64,000 nucleotides of DNA, from NCBI GenBank assembly GCA_046344715.1, contig JBKDKX010000002.1:157724-221723 (forward strand), read 5' to 3'. Under the pieces are notes generated by a model. It made no database searches and was not told where the DNA came from. It saw only the letters and a list, made by a program, of their open reading frames with translations. Shown here in pieces: positions 54,153 to 62,882 of this stretch. The stretch comes from CAZAQK01 sp046344715. Lineage in GTDB: Bacteria; Pseudomonadota; Alphaproteobacteria; Rickettsiales; SXRF01. Each line of letters starts with the position of its first letter. Positions within the stretch are counted from its first letter, which is position 1. The translations under genes were made by a program, and so were the position numbers.

Positions 54153-54527
54153 ATACTCACCAAATCTTTATCTCCCAAGCTGTCATACCAGCAACTCGAA
54201 GAACGCATTCTTAACTGTCTAGACCAAAACAAAGCTGAAAAAATCGTATCCATTGACCTGATCGGCAAATCTGATTTCGCCGACCGCATGGTTATTGCGA
54301 GCGGGACTTCCAGCCGTCATGTGGGCGCACTTGCCGACCATGTCGTTGGTATGCTGAAAGATGCAGGTATGGAGCACATATCCGTCGAGGGTCAGGAAGT
54401 ATGTGATTGGGTGCTGGTGGATGCGGGTGATGTGGTCGTTCACATCTTCCGTCCGGAAGCACGCATCTATTACAATCTGGAGAAAATGTGGTCAGTGTCA
54501 CTGCCTCAACTAGAAGCAGTTAACTAG
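54153..54527 (+). CDS. rsfS: Ribosome silencing factor RsfS (non-canonical start)
   Basis: About 124 residues. KAEKIVSIDLIGKSDFADRMVIASGTSSRHVGALADHV and GQEVCDWVLVDAGDVVVHIFRPEARIYYNLEKMW are the RsfS/YbeB/Iojap domain. (Read in pieces: VIASGTSSRHVGALADHV is the diagnostic part.) It binds uL14 and stops subunit joining in poor growth. The only in-frame ATG, at 54288, would delete the first third of the domain. The best start is the ATA at 54153 after AAAGGAG; CTG at 54147 is the other choice. A sequencing or cloning change of a former ATG cannot be excluded. Confidence 0.88.
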   Translation: MLTKSLSPKLSYQQLEERILNCLDQNKAEKIVSIDLIGKSDFADRMVIASGTSSRHVGALADHVVGMLKDAGMEHISVEGQEVCDWVLVDAGDVVVHIFRPEARIYYNLEKMWSVSLPQLEAVN

Positions 54528-54532
54528 GCTAT

Positions 54533-54988
54533 ATGAAAATACTCATCGCGGCCATCGGCAAGGCAAAAGCCTCGCCTGAGAAGGATTTATATCTTTCCTA
54601 TACGAAGCGTATCCCATGGAAAATTGAATGCCGCGAGTTTGATGTTAAACTCGAAGATTCCGCCCAACGAAAACTCAAAGAAGCCGAACACCTGCTTGCT
54701 GCATGCAAGGGGTTTGATTGTATAATTGCACTTGATGAATCCGGCAAAACACTGTCCAGTCGTGAGTTTGCAAACCAGATAAAACAGTGGCAGGGCAAGG
54801 GCAATTCATCGTTGGCATTTGTAATAGGTGGCAGCGATGGCCTGCATGAATCAGTGCTGAAGCAGGCAAATCTTATCTGGTCATTCGGGCGTGTTACCTG
54901 GCCGCACATGCTGGTGCGAGGGCTGCTTGCCGAGCAATTATACCGTGCACATAGCATTATTACCAACCATCCCTACCATCGGGATTAG
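54533..54988 (+). CDS. rlmH: 23S rRNA (pseudouridine1915-N3)-methyltransferase
   Basis: 151 residues. MKILIAAIGKAK at the start, CIIALDESGKTLSSREFA, FVIGGSDGLHESVL and the knotted C-terminus WPHMLVRGLLAEQLYRAHSI-TNHPYHRD are typical of RlmH, a SPOUT methyltransferase acting on helix 69 of 23S rRNA. It starts five bases after rsfS, the common pairing. Confidence 0.96.
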   Translation: MKILIAAIGKAKASPEKDLYLSYTKRIPWKIECREFDVKLEDSAQRKLKEAEHLLAACKGFDCIIALDESGKTLSSREFANQIKQWQGKGNSSLAFVIGGSDGLHESVLKQANLIWSFGRVTWPHMLVRGLLAEQLYRAHSIITNHPYHRD

Positions 54989-55070
54989 AGTTGGAAGCCG
55001 TAAAAAATCTGTTACGGTGTGAAAATATTGTGATATAGGAATACTATAAAAAACAAGCAGGCGGTATGCC

Positions 55071-55772
55071 ATGACACTTGGTCAACACACATTACGCTCT
55101 TATGATGCGCAGCTGCAGCATCTCATGCAGCTTATTTTAGATATGGGCGGGGAGGTGCGCAGCCAGATTATGGCAGCGAAGGAATCATTCCGCTCGCGTG
55201 ACGAGCAGCGCGTGGCGGATGCCAAGGCGGCGGATAAGCTCATAAATAGCCTTGATTCGCAGATTGAGGATGAAGCAACGGTAGTGCTTGCGCTGCAAAA
55301 CCCGATGGCGATTGATCTGCGTTTTGTGACTTCTATCCTTAAAATCACGGGTATGCTTGAACGCGCGGGTGACCTTGCTAAAAATACGGTGAAGCGCAGC
55401 GTAAAAATGGGCGAATTTGCACCAGAGCCTGTTATTCAAAAATTAGAGCGTATGGCAGATGCCGTGGCGGAGATGCTGGATTCCGCCCTTGATGCGTTTG
55501 AGCAAAAAGATGTTGAGAAGGCGATTGCGGTGTGGCGCCGCGATGAAGAGGTCGATGATTTGTACCGTGAGATTTTTGCGCTCATGCAGCAGGATATGGA
55601 GCGTAACCCCGCGAATGTTGCTGCGTGCTTGCATGTGGTGTTTGCTGCCAAAAATCTGGAACGTCTTGCTGATTACACCACTAATCTCGCGAAAACGGTG
55701 TATTACGTTGTTTCTGGTAAGCGTCCTGATAAATCGGTTCTCAAAAATGTGGCTGAAGACAGCACGCTCTAG
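55071..55772 (+). CDS. phoU: Phosphate transport system regulator PhoU
   Basis: 233 residues with two helical PhoU repeats (about 15-105 and 120-215): LQHLMQLILDMGGEV, LALQNPMAIDLRFVTSILKI, MLERAGDLAKN, and in the second half LERLADYTTNLAKTVYYVVSGK. It normally joins PstSCAB and PhoR to sense phosphate, but no pst or pho gene is near. A possible inverted repeat (CCGTAA/TTACGG) stands in the gap before it; no clear pho box is seen. gpmI follows 12 bases later. Confidence 0.93.
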   Translation: MTLGQHTLRSYDAQLQHLMQLILDMGGEVRSQIMAAKESFRSRDEQRVADAKAADKLINSLDSQIEDEATVVLALQNPMAIDLRFVTSILKITGMLERAGDLAKNTVKRSVKMGEFAPEPVIQKLERMADAVAEMLDSALDAFEQKDVEKAIAVWRRDEEVDDLYREIFALMQQDMERNPANVAACLHVVFAAKNLERLADYTTNLAKTVYYVVSGKRPDKSVLKNVAEDSTL

Positions 55773-55784
55773 TAAAAGTATCCT

Positions 55785-57335
55785 ATGACTGCTCGGCCTA
55801 AACCTGTTGTGCTTACAATCCTTGATGGCTGGGGGCATAGTGATTCACCGGAAAATAATGCTATTGCAGCAGCGCATACTCCGCACTGGGATATGCTGGT
55901 TGCCAATTATCCGAATGGCCTGATTAACGCTTCTGAGTTGCATGTCGGGCTGCCGGAAGGCCAGATGGGAAATTCTGAAGTAGGCCACATGAATATAGGC
56001 TCAGGTCGTGTTATCATGCAGGAATTGCCGCGTATTGATGCTGCTATCAAAGACGGGTCGTTGGCAGCGCATCTCACAATCAAATCATTTGCGGATACAT
56101 TGAAAAAATCAGGTGGTGCGTGTCATCTGATGGGGTTGGTATCGCCCGGGGGGGTGCATTCGCATCAGAGGCATATCGCAGCCTTAGCGCGCATACTTGC
56201 AGCGCAAGGTGTGCGTGTTTTCATACATGCATTTCTAGATGGGCGTGATACGCCGCCACAGAGTGCAAAAGAATATGTAAACATACTACAAAATGATATC
56301 TCAGATGTAACTGATGTTCGTATTGCAACTGTAAGTGGCCGTTATTATGCCATGGACAGGGATAAACGGTGGGAGAGGGTAGAAAAAGCCTATGCGGCGA
56401 TTGTCACGGCCAATGCCCGGAAATTTTCCTCTGTTGAAGACGTTATTGAGCAGTCTTACGCAGAGCATACGACCGATGAGTTTGTGTTGCCTGCCGTGGT
56501 GGGTGAATACACCGGCATGAAAGATGGTGACGGTGTGTTTATGGCCAATTTCCGTGCCGATCGCGTGCGGCAATTGCTGGGTGCTTTGCTAAATCCAGCA
56601 TTCAAAGAGTTTTCCCGTTCGCGCGTTGTACGCCTTTCATCAGCGCTTGGCATGGTAGAATATTCCAAAGAGCTTGGCGTATGGATGCAGTCAGTATTTA
56701 TGCCAGAGCCACTCACCGATATTCTTGGTGAGGTGGTTTCCAACGCAGGGCTTAAACAACTTCGCATCGCAGAAACCGAAAAATACGCGCATGTAACCTT
56801 CTTTTTTAATGGCGGACGTGAGCAGGAATTTGTAGGCGAAGAGCGCATTCTAGTGCCATCACCTAAGGTTGCCACCTACGATATGAAACCGGAAATGTCT
56901 GCGCCTGAAGTAACCGATAAGTTGGTTGAGGCTATCAATGCAGATAGATTTGATTTCATCGTCGTCAATTATGCGAATACCGATATGGTGGGGCACACTG
57001 GTGATTTACAAGCGGCAGTAAAAGCGGTGGAGGCAGTGGATACGTGCCTTGGCCGCCTGTCAGACGCAGTATTTGCAAAGGGCGGTGTGATGCTGATTAC
57101 CGCCGATCATGGCAATGCCGAGCAGTTGTTTGATGGCCATACCGGACAGGCGCATACGGCGCACACACTGAATCTTGTGCCGGTGATTATTGCCAGTGCT
57201 GCTTTGAAGGGCAAGAAAATCCAGATGCCGGAAGGCAAGCTGGGCGATGTTGCGCCAACATTGCTTGAACTTATGGACATTCCCAAACCAGCGACAATGA
57301 CCGGAAATTCTTTGCTGGCAGGTTATGCAGCATAA
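55785..57335 (+). CDS. gpmI: 2,3-bisphosphoglycerate-independent phosphoglycerate mutase
   Basis: 516 residues. VLTILDGWGHSDSPENNAI, the nucleophile S64 in MGNSEVGHMNIGSGR, GVHSHQRHIAAL, FLDGRDTPPQSAKEY, NFRADRVRQL, NYANTDMVGHTGDL and ITADHGNAEQLFD are the iPGM metal and substrate sites. It interconverts 3- and 2-phosphoglycerate in glycolysis, using Mn. Its last 11 bases overlap the envC-like gene. Confidence 0.97.
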   Translation: MTARPKPVVLTILDGWGHSDSPENNAIAAAHTPHWDMLVANYPNGLINASELHVGLPEGQMGNSEVGHMNIGSGRVIMQELPRIDAAIKDGSLAAHLTIKSFADTLKKSGGACHLMGLVSPGGVHSHQRHIAALARILAAQGVRVFIHAFLDGRDTPPQSAKEYVNILQNDISDVTDVRIATVSGRYYAMDRDKRWERVEKAYAAIVTANARKFSSVEDVIEQSYAEHTTDEFVLPAVVGEYTGMKDGDGVFMANFRADRVRQLLGALLNPAFKEFSRSRVVRLSSALGMVEYSKELGVWMQSVFMPEPLTDILGEVVSNAGLKQLRIAETEKYAHVTFFFNGGREQEFVGEERILVPSPKVATYDMKPEMSAPEVTDKLVEAINADRFDFIVVNYANTDMVGHTGDLQAAVKAVEAVDTCLGRLSDAVFAKGGVMLITADHGNAEQLFDGHTGQAHTAHTLNLVPVIIASAALKGKKIQMPEGKLGDVAPTLLELMDIPKPATMTGNSLLAGYAA

Positions 57336-58512
57336 GCGCGCTTTATTTCCTATCCTATGTTTGCTGATTGCCGTGCCTTCAATATCTTATGCCACTACAA
57401 AGGATGATCTGGACGCTACACGCAAGGAAATGGCAGAAAGTAAGCAGCGGCAGGGCGAGTTGGAGGCCGAGAACCGTAAGGTTCAATCAGAACTTTTAGA
57501 AATTCAGGAAAAACTGGTTAGGGCAGTGGCTGCCATCCAGCAGGTGGATAAAGAACTACGTGCTGCACAGGAAAAACTGGATGTGATTACCGCGCAGGCT
57601 CAGGAAAAGCGCGATCTTATCGAAAAAAATAAAGAACGTCTTGAGGCGTTGGTGCAGGCGGCACTGCGTTTCAGTAAAATGCCGGTGGAAGCGATGGTGG
57701 TGATGCCAGGAGATACCAAGCAGAGGCTTCGCGTATCCCGAGCACTTAAAATGATCTCACAGGATATACGGCGTGAGACCGAAACACTGAATCTTCAGGT
57801 GCAGGAACTCAAGGACCTGGAGCAGAAAATCCTGAAAAACCGCGATGAAATCGTTAAGAAACAGGCAGAACTAACTAAGGAGCGGCAGCTGCTGGCCGTG
57901 GATATGGATGAGCGCCGGAAAATCCAGAAAAACCTGATGAAAGAGCAGAAAAAAGAGGCGCAGAAAGCAGCCGAGTTGGCGCAAAAAGAGAGTAGCCTGC
58001 AGGAATTGCTGGAAACCTTGCGGAAACAGCAAGAACGTCGCAAGCCTGAGGCAGAAGAACAGACTTCGGGCGGGTGGTTTTCAGAATCGGCAAAAAAGGG
58101 GAAAGTTCGCAGCTTTACCAAGGCCAAAGGCCATCTCAGGCTGCCTGTATCTGGAGATATTAAAGAATGGTTTGGTGAAACCACAAAAAGCGGTGGAACC
58201 AGTAAGGGCCTAAGTTTATCGGCCAGTGCGGAATCCGAGGTGGTGGCACCCTATGACGGCGAGGTGATTTATTCCGGCCAGTTCCTGGCCTATGGTAGGA
58301 TGGTCATTATTAAACATAGTGACGATTTTCACACATTACTGGCAGGACTTGGCAGTATTGATGTGAATCCAGGAGAGTTTCTATTGGAAGGTGAGCCAAT
58401 TGGTGCTATGGGAAGAAAAGGAAATGATCCCCGTCTATATATTGAGTTACGTAAAAATAACCAACCTGTCAATCCGGCGTCATGGTTCGCTGGCTTGAAA
58501 GGCAAGGAATAA
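57325..58512 (+). CDS. envC: EnvC-like murein hydrolase activator
   Basis: 395 residues. A signal peptide (1-23, ending SISYA), then a long coiled coil (about 25-245) and a C-terminal LytM-type domain (about 270-392). The zinc-binding histidines of active LytM enzymes are gone: the HxGxD region reads SKGLSLSASAESEVVAPYDG and the last HxH region reads RLYIELRK. This is the degenerate form that activates amidases for cell separation. A ctpA gene follows, as in many bacteria. gpmI overlap suggests coupling. Confidence 0.9.
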   Translation: MQHKRALFPILCLLIAVPSISYATTKDDLDATRKEMAESKQRQGELEAENRKVQSELLEIQEKLVRAVAAIQQVDKELRAAQEKLDVITAQAQEKRDLIEKNKERLEALVQAALRFSKMPVEAMVVMPGDTKQRLRVSRALKMISQDIRRETETLNLQVQELKDLEQKILKNRDEIVKKQAELTKERQLLAVDMDERRKIQKNLMKEQKKEAQKAAELAQKESSLQELLETLRKQQERRKPEAEEQTSGGWFSESAKKGKVRSFTKAKGHLRLPVSGDIKEWFGETTKSGGTSKGLSLSASAESEVVAPYDGEVIYSGQFLAYGRMVIIKHSDDFHTLLAGLGSIDVNPGEFLLEGEPIGAMGRKGNDPRLYIELRKNNQPVNPASWFAGLKGKE

Positions 58513-58535
58513 CTTTTTGGAGTTTAAGTGCCGTT

Positions 58536-59882
58536 ATGCGTCATAGTTTGAAGGCTTGTCTATTATGCAGTGCTTTGTTTATCGCTCCGCTGGTTGCGTA
58601 TGCTGAGAAGAATGACACGCTTGAAATGCTCTCATTGTTTGGAGATGTGTTTGAGCGCGTCCGCGAAGATTATGTGGAGGAAGTAAAAGATGTGGATTTA
58701 ATCGAGGCAGCGCTCAACGGTATGCTTACCTCACTTGATCCGCACTCGGGTTTCCTTAATGAAAAAGCCTTCAAGGAAATGCAGGTGCAGACTAAAGGTG
58801 AATTTGGCGGCCTTGGCATTGAAGTAACCATGGAAAATGGTTTGGTGAAAGTAGTATCACCGATTGACGAAACACCGGCAGCCAAAGCAGGCATCCAGCC
58901 AGGTGATTACATCAGCTACATTGATGATGAAGCGGTGATGGGGCTTACTCTGTCTGAAGCGGTAGAAAAAATGCGCGGCCCCTCAGATTCAAAGGTTACA
59001 CTCACTATTCTGCGGGAATCATCGCCGGAGCCGATCGAGATTCCTATTGTGCGTGCAGTGATAAAAATCAAATCGTCACGCGCGCGTGCCGAGGGTGATG
59101 ATATTGCCTATCTGCGTGTCACCTCTTTCACCGAGCAGTCTACGGAACTGATGAAAGAAGAATTTGAAAAAATCAAAAAGAACCTGCCGAACCTGCGCGG
59201 CATTGTACTTGATCTACGCAATAACCCGGGTGGGTTGTTGGATCAGGCGGTATCCGTGTCCGATGCGTTTTTGGATCAGGGTGAAATCGTATCTACGCGT
59301 GAGCGTGACCCAAGCCGTACCAAGCGTTTTACTGCGCAGGAGGGCGATGAGTTGGTAGATGAATCCATCCCAATGGTTGTGCTTATCAATAATGGTTCGG
59401 CCTCTGCATCTGAGATTGTATCAGGCGCGTTACAGGATCATAAACGCGCAGTAATCATGGGCACCAAAAGTTTCGGTAAAGGATCGGTGCAAACGGTAAT
59501 TCCCGTAAGTGAGCATGGTGCCATCCGCCTGACCACTGCGCGGTATTACACACCGTCTGGCCATTCTATTCAGGCTAAGGGTATCACACCGGATATCGTG
59601 GTGGAGCAGGCTAAAATTGAGCCGATTAAAGCAGAAAAAGTACGCTCGGAGGCAGACCTGCGCAAACGCCTTGAAAATCTTGAAGATAAAAAAGCAAAAG
59701 AAGCCATTAAGAAGGCTATTGAGGTAGAAGAAAGCAAAGAGAAAGAAGAAAAAAGCAGCAAGGACAAAGATAAAAAGGTTACAAATATTAGTGCAGAGGC
59801 TGCTGAAGATTACCAGCTGCAGCGTGCCATAGATTTGCTGCGCGCGGTTGGCGTATATAACCAGTCGGCTTTGCAAAAATAG
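58536..59882 (+). CDS. ctpA: Carboxy-terminal processing protease (S41 family)
   Basis: About 448 residues from ATG 58536. Signal peptide 1-24 (CLLCSALFIAPLVAYA), then an N-terminal helical part, a PDZ domain (about 80-165, TKGEFGGLGIEVTMENG) and the protease domain: LDLRNNPGGLLDQAV, INNGSASASEIVSGALQDH (Ser) and GTKSFGKGSVQTV (Lys). A lysine/glutamate-rich tail follows. It trims envelope proteins. The frame from 58482 would overlap envC. GGAG lies 13 bases before ATG, longer than usual. Confidence 0.94.
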   Translation: MRHSLKACLLCSALFIAPLVAYAEKNDTLEMLSLFGDVFERVREDYVEEVKDVDLIEAALNGMLTSLDPHSGFLNEKAFKEMQVQTKGEFGGLGIEVTMENGLVKVVSPIDETPAAKAGIQPGDYISYIDDEAVMGLTLSEAVEKMRGPSDSKVTLTILRESSPEPIEIPIVRAVIKIKSSRARAEGDDIAYLRVTSFTEQSTELMKEEFEKIKKNLPNLRGIVLDLRNNPGGLLDQAVSVSDAFLDQGEIVSTRERDPSRTKRFTAQEGDELVDESIPMVVLINNGSASASEIVSGALQDHKRAVIMGTKSFGKGSVQTVIPVSEHGAIRLTTARYYTPSGHSIQAKGITPDIVVEQAKIEPIKAEKVRSEADLRKRLENLEDKKAKEAIKKAIEVEESKEKEEKSSKDKDKKVTNISAEAAEDYQLQRAIDLLRAVGVYNQSALQK

Positions 59883-59890
59883 GGTAGAAA

Positions 59891-61465
59891 ATGAAAGTGT
59901 CATTTGGCAAAGGATTGCTCGCTAAGATCAATGCATTGCTGATATGGCGTGTTCTTCTGGTGCTGGTACTGCTGGCCAATATTGCGCTTGGCGCAATGTT
60001 GTGGATGTCTGGCGGCAAGGAAACTGCGGAAGCCAATGCATCTGGAAGGCGGTTGCTCTATACGCTGGCAGATGGCAAGGTGGAAGGCAGGCAGGTTACA
60101 TCGGAAGAGCTTGCAAAGTCACTGAAGCCGGAAGCAGCCAACAATGAAACCGCAGAAAAATCACCGGAACCTGAAGTAAAGCCAGCAGCAGAAGTGAAGC
60201 CGGCGGAGCCACCAGCAACCACAGCAACAACCGAACCAGCCGCCACCACAGAGCCAGAACAAAAAGCACCCGAGGCGGCCGCAGAAAACCCGCCTGCCGA
60301 GGTGAAACTGGAAGAATCACCAGTCAATAACGCGGAAACGTCGGCTGTAGCTCAAGATCCAAACGCGCAAGCTACTGCTCCTGATGCAACGGCTGTGCCT
60401 GCAGAACCAGTGCCAGCACCAGCCGATGCCGCGCAGGTTCCATCAGCTGATGCTGCGCAACAGTCAGAGCCGACCGTTGAGTTGCCTGCTCAGGCTCCTG
60501 TGGATGAAACACAGGCAAACCCTGTATCTCCTGAAGCCCCCGTTTATAATCAGGCACTGCCGCCTGTACCGGCAGATACTTCATCTGCACCATCACTCTT
60601 GCCTGAGGTGGCACCCACGCCACCGCTGAAAAACCAGTCCGCTCCAGCGATTAAGCCAACCACGCAGAAACTGCCTGATGCCAATCCGCTGATTGCAGAA
60701 AAAACATCGGATGGAAATATTCCTGTGGTGGCGCAGGATGGCACCAAGGCGTGGCGCTATTATGCCAAGCCGTTTACCAGTGCTGGCAAGCAGCCGATGA
60801 TTGCGATTATCATTACCGGTCTTGGCCATAACAAGCTGGTGACGGAACATGCCATTGCACTCAGTGAAAACATTACACTGAGCTTCTCGCCCTATGCGCG
60901 GGAAGTGGAAAAATGGGGCGCATCGGCCCGCCTAGCTGGCCATGAAGTGATGCTTGATTTGCCCGTTGAACCAGCGAATTTTCCTGCGGCCGACCCTGGG
61001 CCCTATGGGTTACTTACCAGCAAACCCCCTGAAGAAAATGAAGGCCGCCTGCGCTGGCTTATGTCGCGCGTGCCAACATCGATTGGGTTTGTAACACCAC
61101 GTAACGAACGTTATACCGCCAGCGTGGAGCATATGAAACTGTTACTGCAATCATTTGCCAACCGTGGGCTGATGGTGGTGCTTACGCGTGACACGTCTAA
61201 GGATGAAACCAAGGAAGTATTGGCCAACACCACGGCGACAAACCTCACGGCGGATTTCATTATTGACGAAGATATGTCTGATGCCACGATCAAGGCAAAG
61301 CTTGCATCCATGGAGCAACTGGCAACCCAGCGTGGTTTTGCCGTGGGCATTGCCCAGCCTTATCCACTTACCATTGCCCAGCTGAAAATCTGGTTAGATA
61401 GCTTATCCGCCAAAGGCATTGTGCTGGTGCCAGTGAGCGCCATCGCCAAGCAGAATTTTTCCTGA
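59891..61465 (+). CDS. Divergent polysaccharide deacetylase family protein
   Basis: 524 residues. One membrane span (about 18-39) near the N-terminus, a long Pro/Ala/Glu/Thr-rich linker (about 55-265) and a C-terminal divergent polysaccharide deacetylase domain (about 290-520): PMIAIIITGLGHNKLVTEHAI, ISLSFSPYA-like ITLSFSPYAREVEKW, GHEVMLDLPVEPANFPAADPGPYGL and GFAVGIAQPYPLTIAQLKIWL. Anchored in the inner membrane and reaching into the periplasm. Gene order envC-ctpA-this-rppH is typical of Alphaproteobacteria. Its activity on cell wall is not proven for the family. Confidence 0.92.
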   Translation: MKVSFGKGLLAKINALLIWRVLLVLVLLANIALGAMLWMSGGKETAEANASGRRLLYTLADGKVEGRQVTSEELAKSLKPEAANNETAEKSPEPEVKPAAEVKPAEPPATTATTEPAATTEPEQKAPEAAAENPPAEVKLEESPVNNAETSAVAQDPNAQATAPDATAVPAEPVPAPADAAQVPSADAAQQSEPTVELPAQAPVDETQANPVSPEAPVYNQALPPVPADTSSAPSLLPEVAPTPPLKNQSAPAIKPTTQKLPDANPLIAEKTSDGNIPVVAQDGTKAWRYYAKPFTSAGKQPMIAIIITGLGHNKLVTEHAIALSENITLSFSPYAREVEKWGASARLAGHEVMLDLPVEPANFPAADPGPYGLLTSKPPEENEGRLRWLMSRVPTSIGFVTPRNERYTASVEHMKLLLQSFANRGLMVVLTRDTSKDETKEVLANTTATNLTADFIIDEDMSDATIKAKLASMEQLATQRGFAVGIAQPYPLTIAQLKIWLDSLSAKGIVLVPVSAIAKQNFS

Positions 61466-61468
61466 GAT

Positions 61469-61939
61469 ATGATGAATCTTCCGTATCGTGATGGTGTTGG
61501 CATTATGCTCTGCAATGCGCAGCTTCAGGTGTTTGTGGCCAAGCGCATTGATATGATGGCGGAGGCATGGCAGATGCCGCAGGGAGGCATGGACGCCGGA
61601 GAACTGCCACATATATCTGCCATGCGTGAACTGGAAGAAGAAACCGGCACCAACAAAGCAGCAATCATCGCCGAAAGTGCCGACTGGTATTATTACGATT
61701 TACCCGCAGATTTGATACCCAAAGTATGGGGCGGGAAATATCGCGGCCAGCGGCAGAAATGGTTTGTGATGAAATTTCTGGGCGCAGATTCCGATATCAA
61801 CATCGCAACCGAACACCCGGAATTCTCCGAATGGAAGTGGGTAGCGCCAGCAGATTTGCCCAATCTCATCGTCCCCTTCAAACGCGATTTATATGCCGCG
61901 CTGGTGAAGGAATTCTCGCCGGTGCTGAGATTATGTTGA
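61469..61939 (+). CDS. rppH: RNA pyrophosphohydrolase
   Basis: 156 residues. The Nudix box is WQMPQGGMDAGELPHISAMRELEEETG, spread over about 33-58 (core REL-EETG). LPYRDGVGIMLCN, the YRGQRQKWFVMKFLG segment and FSEWKWVAPADLPNLIVPFK are typical of alphaproteobacterial RppH. It removes pyrophosphate from the 5' end of mRNA and starts decay. It begins three bases after the deacetylase gene. Confidence 0.95.
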   Translation: MMNLPYRDGVGIMLCNAQLQVFVAKRIDMMAEAWQMPQGGMDAGELPHISAMRELEEETGTNKAAIIAESADWYYYDLPADLIPKVWGGKYRGQRQKWFVMKFLGADSDINIATEHPEFSEWKWVAPADLPNLIVPFKRDLYAALVKEFSPVLRLC

Positions 61940-61949
61940 ATAAAAAGGC

Positions 61950-62882
61950 TTAGAACGCACCGTAGCCGCCTCGTGTTCTACTATCAAGGTCGCTTTGCCT
62001 ATAAGTTAGCTTATCTGTTTCATTTAAGCCAAGGTTATCAGCGATCCAGTAACGCAACTTTTCATCGTGGTCTTCTGTAACATCACAATCTCTGAATATG
62101 GAACGCTTTATCATTTCCGTTATGGTAGTGTTATATCGGGTGTGAACAGGTTCGCCGTAGCTGTTCTCTTTCATCGCTAGGCTGAAATCCTGCTTCCGGT
62201 TAATGTAGTCACCTGCCTTTAAGTGTCTACATGCACCTGGAATCAGTGTGCGCTCACCGGCTCGCAATATCTGGCCAACGGGGTTACCATTCTTAGCCGC
62301 AAATATATCAAATACCTGTTGTAGTTTATCTCCATTGCTAGGATCATAACCTATAAGCTTTGTGCCCACAGGCTTTTCCGTAGAATCAATTATACCTTGT
62401 TTACTGGTATCGATTGTAATACGGCCTGCCTCCACTTCCTTCTTGAACCATGTATATGCTTTTTTTGCGGTTTCAGATGGCGAAGTATTATGAGGTCCTG
62501 TGTGATAGAGGATATCGAGGTGCTGCCCGTTAGGAAGCTTGATGGAGTTCTCGCTGGCTGATTGCACAACGGCTGCTCGGAAATATGCTTCTGATTCACC
62601 GTTTTTATTTCGAAACAGGAATACATGTTGTTCTCCGCTCATACAGCTATCTGCAAAGCCGCTGATGCATGTTCCCATTTTCCCGGAGATGTTCTGACCT
62701 TCAGTTTGCAATTGGTCGGGGCTTGTCAGATTAGAAATCTTCCAGCCTGTAAGTTTAGGATTGTCTTTAATTTCTACGGTTAAGGGTTGCATAATAGGGT
62801 GCCAAGTCCCTGGTAATGGCTTCATCGCGTATAGCGCTAATGACGGCATCGCGCCGCATATGCCATGTATGTGATAGATCAA
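61950..62882 (-). CDS. Hypothetical protein with weak PcfJ-like pattern
   Basis: 310 residues as an open frame; the start is uncertain. The frame overlaps the next gene (62767-63786) by 116 bases in another frame, and no ribosome site precedes any of the in-frame ATGs (62882, 62825, 62792). From about residue 48 the order GWKISNLTSPDQLQTEGQNI, CISGFADSCMSGEQHVFLFR and HNTSPSETAKKAYTWFKKE loosely recalls the PcfJ-like domain (L...L..EG..m..C...Y..). No confident family. It may be the continuation of the upstream frame after a frameshift. Neighbouring accessory genes and a transposase suggest transfer. Confidence 0.5.
   Translation of the reverse strand: MIYHIHGICGAMPSLALYAMKPLPGTWHPIMQPLTVEIKDNPKLTGWKISNLTSPDQLQTEGQNISGKMGTCISGFADSCMSGEQHVFLFRNKNGESEAYFRAAVVQSASENSIKLPNGQHLDILYHTGPHNTSPSETAKKAYTWFKKEVEAGRITIDTSKQGIIDSTEKPVGTKLIGYDPSNGDKLQQVFDIFAAKNGNPVGQILRAGERTLIPGACRHLKAGDYINRKQDFSLAMKENSYGEPVHTRYNTTITEMIKRSIFRDCDVTEDHDEKLRYWIADNLGLNETDKLTYRQSDLDSRTRGGYGAF

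Noticed and set aside
54989..55070. Pho box and terminator before phoU
   Set aside because: CCGTAA/TTACGG is short and has no T-run, and no pair of pho repeats at correct spacing is seen.
57325..58512. Active zinc endopeptidase (LytM)
   Set aside because: The metal-binding histidines of both motifs are replaced, so an activator role is preferred.
60058..60850. Antisense frames at 60058-60327 and 60372-60623 rich in Ala/Ser/Val or Gln/Pro
   Set aside because: They mirror the Pro/Ala-rich linker of the polysaccharide deacetylase gene; repeat composition keeps all frames open.
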